Notes under the pieces: model-generated | Told to the model about the DNA's origin: nothing | Database searches by the model: none | Seen by the model: only the letters and a program-made list of their open reading frames with translations | Shown: positions 58,962 to 64,000 of the stretch, one piece after another | Layout: each line of letters opens with the position of its first letter | How positions within the stretch are numbered: position 1 is the stretch's first letter | Assembly: GCF_963676685.1 (NCBI RefSeq) | Contig: NC_092350.1 | Location: 70,806,502 to 70,870,501, forward strand | Reading direction: 5' to 3' | Length of the DNA stretch: 64,000 nucleotides | Source: Mytilus edulis | Lineage: Eukaryota; Mollusca; Bivalvia; Mytilida; Mytilidae | Made by a program: the position numbers and the translations under genes

Positions 58962-59242
58962 TTAAGGTGGTACCTAACACTATAGGGAGATAACTCTGTA
59001 AAGTCAGCTTAACGTTTTAATTACTTTGTGTTGTAAAAGGAATATAAAGCTTCTCAATGATCAAAATTGGTGTTTGACAAACTGCTATATAACCAGTGTA
59101 ATTTTTCTGACAAAACGGTTGGTTCAAAGTTTTTGAAATTTTTGTATTTTTGTTAAAGGGTCAAAGTAAATACTTTGACAAAATTTTATGAAAATTAAAC
59201 GAGCCAAATTAATTTTAGTGAAAGTGTTAGGTACCACCTTAA
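58962..59242. mobile_element. TTAA-bounded palindromic MITE
   Basis: TTAAGGTGGTACCTAACACT at the left and its inverted copy AGTGTTAGGTACCACCTTAA at the right. TTAA at both ends would suit piggyBac-type target duplication. No frame inside. I recognise these ends as common in mussels. Confidence 0.85.
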
Positions 59243-60040
59243 CATATTATAAATATTGTATCCTGCTATTATTGAAGACTATTACAAATTGCTTAAACGT
59301 GTTTTTAATACTATGTTCGTTAGGTTGCGGACTCAGCAATTTAACGACATAGTTATTAATTCACGTGAAAATTGATACCCACGAGTATAAATGAATCCAC
59401 TGTATGTTGAACATTTTCTTTTCTTTCAGTAACTTTTTGTTTTGTTTTTTTCTGGTATAGTTGGCGTTTCTTGTGCTAGTGATTTTGTCATTGTCACAAT
59501 GCTTCTTTTGTATTATAGACATTTAAATATCATCTAAACATATGTAAAAAAAAAAATCATTTAAGTTTACATAATATTATACATGTTACAGAAATCAAAA
59601 GTAACGTTAATTTGCGCGTTTCTAAATCATAGTCACGTTATCAAATCGCTATAAAGGTATTCAATATGTTTGAGATAATGAACGTCAGGGTTATCTTATC
59701 TTGTCATAGGCTTTTAGGTGTAACCATTGTTAGTTTTGGTAAGATATCGCATATCAGTATAAAATAATAATGAAATATCCTGAAGTACAAAGAAAAACGA
59801 ATTAATTATGTCTATTTTAAGAAATTGCAGTCATAATTTGGTCAGATGGTAAATAAATTAACAAAATCAAAGTAATAAAGTAATCATAAAACTACAGAAC
59901 TGTTTAAATTGCAATCATAAGTTATCATTTATGGTTCAATGCCCTTTTATCGTCAGTTATATTAGTCCGTTTAAATATATATAAAAAAAACTATTATCAA
60001 TTTTAATTTTATACTTGACCGAGTTACTATTGCATTGCAG
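59243..60040. other. Noncoding, nothing recognised
   Basis: AT-rich, with no repeat or frame that I can support. Confidence 0.45.
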
Positions 60041-60166
60041 ATTTCATTGTGGTTGATTCATGTAACTTCGATCATTCTCTAATGATGTCACTACTAATTG
60101 AATTGATGGGTTACCCTTATAAACTAAGCATCGTCCATAGGGTGAGAAAAGTCAAGCCTTGTTCAG
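60041..60166 (+). CDS. Candidate internal exon of unknown protein
   Basis: A 126-bp stretch bounded by a good acceptor (ATTGCATTGCAG) and a good donor (TTCAG/GTAACA), open in one frame, with the same entry and exit phase (two bases in, one base out). It encodes VVDSCNFDHSLMMSLLIELM and then GYPYKLSIVHRVRKVKPCS. Base composition is more balanced than the surroundings and the residues look protein-like. I do not recognise the family and found no partner exons in the window. It could be one exon of a gene extending outside, or chance. Confidence 0.4.
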
Positions 60167-60407
60167 GTAACACAATACAAAGATTTTTTTACTTCCAATC
60201 TCCAACCTTTAAAATATGTTTACATCATAAAAATCAATAAAAGGGGTATATGTAGATAGAAAACAGATTAATCTTTTAAATGAATGCAATATTTTTGTTA
60301 TGCAATCATTATGTTATCAATTTAGTTAAACCAGTGCTGTTCAGCAGTTTTGCATGCACGAAGTCAATTGCTGTTCAGTAATTTTTCATACAGATCATTA
60401 TGTTGTT

Positions 60408-60640
60408 GAAGAGGGACGAACGATACTAGAGGGACATTTATATTCATCCGTCGAAAATAAACAGACAACGCCATGTCTTAAAAAGAAAAGGACAAATAAT
60501 AATAATAGAAAAAAAACCATAGAAATTTAAAGACTCGAAATCAATAAAAAAAACTAAGGGTGATCTCTGCAGGTAATCCAGCAGGGTAAGCAGATCCTGC
60601 TCCTCTTGTGGCACCCGTCGTGTTTCACATGTCGTTTCGT
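60408..60640 (-). mobile_element. Penelope-like retroelement 3' tail
   Basis: Minus-strand copy of the tail: AGGGACGAACGATACTAGAG, ACAACGCCATG, GGGTAAGCAGATCCTGCTCC and GGCACCCGTCGTG. Diverged, noncoding. Confidence 0.75.
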
Positions 60641-60837
60641 TCAGCTTCTTGGCATTTTGACATTTTGTCTGAACGGTACTGTAGATAAGTTTGAAAAATA
60701 AACTGAACAACTGAACATAACTCAATACTTTATTATAAGTTTAAAGTTTTTTTAAAAGCTATTGATATAAAGATAACACTGTTTGTTTAAAAATAGGGTA
60801 TTTTGTTTCCTATGGAGATTTCATAAATCGTCAAGTT

Positions 60838-61205
60838 ATCGGAATGGGTGGGGACTAACTGTGCACCACTTATTGCGGACCTATTTCGGTATTGTTATGA
60901 GTTACAATTTATGACTAAATTAGCAAAGACCCATTTAAATAACATCTAATTCTAAATTTCACCTCGCTTGTAATAACATGAGCAACACGACGCGTGCCTC
61001 ATATGGAGCAGAATCTGCTTACCTAATCGGAGCATCCCGTTTTTGGTGGGGTTCGTTTTGCTTAGTCCTTAGTTTTGTATGCTGTGTATTGTCTTCTATT
61101 TTTTGTCTGTTTGGGTATTTTCTTTTTTAAACATGGCGTTGTCAGTTAATTTTGAGTTATGTGTTTGGCTGTCCGTTTGGTATCTTTCACCCCCTTTAAG
61201 GCCAA
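60838..61205 (+). mobile_element. Penelope-like fragment of a second subfamily
   Basis: It encodes GTNCAPLIADLFRYCYELQF, where the large copy has LFLYYYEADF, then jumps to the usual tail (GCAACACGACGCGTGCC ... TATCTTTCACCCCC). The RT catalytic block is deleted. This shows that at least two RT lineages shared the tail. Confidence 0.8.
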
Positions 61206-61604
61206 ATCATAAGATAATAGAAGTTTATTTACTTTTTACGTCGCAAATACAAGAAATTTCTGTACAAAATGATATTGGCAAGAAAATAACTACTCCCCCT
61301 AAAGAAAATGAAAAAAAAGGCTATTATTTTTTTGATATTTATTTTTTTTAACCACATTTATGAAAAAAGAGTTTAACATTTATTTTTATTTTCGTAAAAA
61401 CATGTCATTGATTGAATTTTGTTTTTTTTTCCACAGCGCCGATACAAAAACATTATTCGTGTCAATGAGTGGACATTTGGGGCGCATGATGGTGTAAAAA
61501 CGAGGACAAAAACGATTCAAATTGTGATAGAATATTAAGATGTATAATGATAAGAATAATATTATTAAAAACGTAATAAAGAAATAAAGTAGCGTTCGTA
61601 TCAT

Positions 61605-61826
61605 TTATATATGTGGAGCAGGATCTGCTTACCCTTCCGGAGCACCTGAGATCACCCCTAGTTTTTTATGGGGTTTGTGTTGTTTATTCTTTAGTTTTCT
61701 ATGTTGTGTCATGTGTACTATTGTTTTTCTGTTTGTCTTTTGCATTATTAGCCATGGCGTTGTCAGTTTGTTTTAGATTTATGAGTTTGACTGTCCCTTT
61801 GGTATCTTTCGTCCCTATTTTATAGA
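61605..61826 (+). mobile_element. Penelope-like retroelement 3' tail
   Basis: TGTGGAGCAGGATCTGCTTA ... TTTGGTATCTTTCGTCCC. Only the last 220 bp of the tail. It is followed directly by a family 1 repeat. Confidence 0.8.
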
Positions 61827-62035
61827 TATAGGAAGATGTGGTGTGAGTGCCAGTGAGACAACTCTCTATTCAAATAACAATTTATAAAAGTAAACTATTA
61901 TAGGTCAATGTAAGGCCTTCAACACAGAGCCTTGGCTCACACCGAACAAAAAGCTTAAAAGGGCCCCAAAATTACTAGTGTAAAACTATTCAAACGGGAA
62001 AACCAACGGTTTAATCTATATAAAAAACTTATGAA
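61827..62035 (+). repeat. Dispersed mussel repeat, family 1
   Basis: GAAGATGTGGTGTGAGTGCC, ACACAGAGCCTTGGCTCACA and AAAGGGCCCCAAAATTACTA. This is the cleanest copy of the family in the window. Confidence 0.75.
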
Positions 62036-62039
62036 TGTG

Positions 62040-62783
62040 TAACTTTGTAAATTTAAGTATCAATGTGCAGAGTTTCAATTTAAAGACACGAGAACAAATT
62101 CGTATAATTTACCAGGCTGATATATTCATCAGACGCTTGTTTCTATTTAATGAGCATAATTTAAAAACATAAATGCTTAAATTGAAGAGTAATTAGTATA
62201 CACCGTAACGCTAAGTTTTGTAAAAGGCATTTGAAATAACAAATCAATATTTATTATTAATAAATGAAATTGTGTTATTTTCGTGAAAATTAAATAAAAC
62301 TGATTAAATTTAGCTTTTTTCCAGAGCACTATCAAAGACATTATTTATGTAAAAAAGTTGATATAATTTTGTTCATACCTTGTTCCTATTCATACGATAA
62401 TTATAAAGGGAAAATAAAAAAATGAAATTATTTTGTTTGAGAATTAATTCAGAATAAAATTTTCAACTTTCAATTTAAATCTCTTTATTTAGTTTGACCC
62501 ATAAACAGAGTGTTCTAAGCGTTGATCACGAGGATCAAATTTAGGTTTCAAATCCAGTAGATTCGATTTATCTTTTATGATTTATCTTTTAATTATTATC
62601 AGAAATTGATGTGGGTGTTTTTCCATAAATTAATATATATCATGGGATGCAAGTTTCCATTCATTAATTGTCAAATTGCTAATGGGTGAATCGCAATGAA
62701 TTTATGAGTTAAAATTACCCAAACGTCTAGTAGTTTTGATATAAGGAAAATTGTAAAACCACACAATCATTAAAAAACATTAA
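62040..62783. other. Noncoding, nothing recognised
   Basis: AT-rich, with no supported frame or repeat. Confidence 0.45.
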
Positions 62784-63144
62784 TTAAGGATGTACTTAGG
62801 TGAGGTTAGGGGAAAATTAAGAAATTAAGAAATTAAAATTGATACTATAAGCTGGTAAAGCATCAATTAAAGATAAAAATAAACTAAAAATATTGATTGA
62901 TCATGGACCTCCTTTTCGAGATATTTGAAATGTGAAATATGGCGGAAAAAGGCTGTCTCAAAACAAAAGAAAGAAAATCAAGAATCTTTTAAAATTTGGT
63001 AAATGACCTTTCATGAGCTATTAAGTCTTATATGAAAAAATAAATTGGTGTTATGGGGTATTTTTCATTGTATTGTATGGATAAACACCAAGGAGTCCGA
63101 ACATTTGACACAAATTCCAAAACCTCACCTAAGTACATCCTTAA
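62784..63144. mobile_element. TTAA-bounded palindromic MITE, second type
   Basis: TTAAGGATGTACTTAGGTGA at the left, and its inverted copy TCACCTAAGTACATCCTTAA at the right end. TTAA termini as in the element at 58962, but the TIR is different. No coding capacity. Confidence 0.85.
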
Positions 63145-64000
63145 CGGGTATTGTATATAAATGAAATTAAATGAACATATAATCTGAGTTCTTATTATGA
63201 GTATGTAACAATATCCATAAAATAAAAAGAAGAACAACTATATTTTAGTCAAGCAATTTAATGAAAGTATCAGTAATATGATCATTAACTTATCATATAT
63301 ATTCGTGGTCTTTTAATGTTTGTAGATTTCTTTTTAGTTGAAAATTGAAAAACTTAATTACTCGTTGAGATATGAGTTTTGATAGAAGCACATATTCGTA
63401 AAAGCTACAGTATATAGATATCAACAAAAAAAAAATATAAAAAAATATAAAGAATAATACACTTCAAACCATTGTCATGAATCTTAACAAAAAGAAATAT
63501 CTTTCAATACTGCAGTATTATTCAATAAAAGTATCAAGGACATTCGATGAGAGTTTGTTTGTTAAATTTAAACTTTCTATATAAATGAACCTTTTATGAA
63601 TAGTATTTTGTTTTTATTTCCAAAAATTCTAAATAAATCATTTTTTTAGTTATTTGATTTTAAATTGATATATTGCCTGTTTCATATGTGGTACCTGTCG
63701 TATTGTTTATTTTATTACAAAACCGCATTGCCTGTCATGATATAATATAAGGATAATGTATGAGATAAATTTTGAAAATTATTTTAAAATATCAAAACAA
63801 TACTATTATTTAAGTTATATGATGTTGCCCGACTCTATAGACAGAAATATAAGTCACTAAGATGTGATTGTCTATCTTATTATATTCTAAAAATAGTAAT
63901 TTTTCAGTTCTTAAAAAAAGATATGAAGTTGAATGTGGAATACATATCTTTTTTTATAATTTGGAATACTATACAATTACTGTCTATTGATGAGGTAAAT
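63145..64000. other. Noncoding, nothing recognised
   Basis: AT-rich to the end of the window. Confidence 0.45.

Noticed and set aside
1-64000. CRISPR array, operons or prokaryotic mobile system
   Set aside because: Repeats are eukaryotic transposons and tandem arrays; the genes have introns; there are no short regular repeats with unique spacers.

Overview
The window looks like nuclear DNA from a marine bivalve, most probably a mussel of the Mytilus type. It is strongly AT-rich and gene-sparse. It holds one gene split by large introns, RING-less B-box/NHL (TRIM-like) proteins of the kind that are multiplied in bivalves, Penelope-like retroelements, and several dispersed repeats that I recognise as very abundant in mussel sequence. 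The species call is an inference. There is no bacterial gene organisation, no rRNA or tRNA that I can recognise, and no CRISPR array.

1-22.7 kb: the last seven coding exons (2432-17397, + strand) of a sorting nexin of the SNX9/SNX18/SNX33 family, covering the end of the PX domain and the whole BAR domain. The SH3 domain and most of the PX domain must lie to the left of the window. The introns hold a 5'-truncated LINE with a 24-bp target duplication (3969-4631), foldback elements, and a 7-kb composite transposon (9420-16413, 8-bp target duplication). Inside that composite sits a complete hAT-like non-autonomous element (9711-11381, its own 8-bp target duplication). A 60-bp tandem array runs through the acceptor of the penultimate exon.

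24.6-55.3 kb: four copies of one gene type, each with a single coding exon for a protein of about 570-580 residues with two B-boxes, a coiled coil and a C-terminal NHL-like beta-propeller, but no RING. Copies A (24617-26323, -), B (35446-37194, +) and D (53555-55261, -) are open. Copy C (46439-48179, +) is a decayed duplicate of B. All four keep the same splice-acceptor-like site 14-15 nt before the ATG.

B and C lie in a direct tandem segmental duplication (30567-43983 and 43984-about 50515). The two arms differ by discrete insertions, four in the left arm and one in the right, so each arm gives the empty site for insertions in the other. The insertions in the left arm are a 2.36-kb palindromic element with TAA duplication, a 0.73-kb repeat, a 2.2-kb Penelope-like element, and a 1.78-kb tandem-unit element.

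55.3-64 kb: mostly noncoding. It holds Penelope-like fragments of at least two subfamilies, two TTAA-bounded palindromic MITEs, and one candidate 126-bp exon of unknown identity (60041-60166, +). I did not find a convincing multi-gene new system. The points most worth following are the duplicated TRIM-like cluster with its insertion chronology, the nested transposons, and the tandem repeat that captured a splice acceptor.
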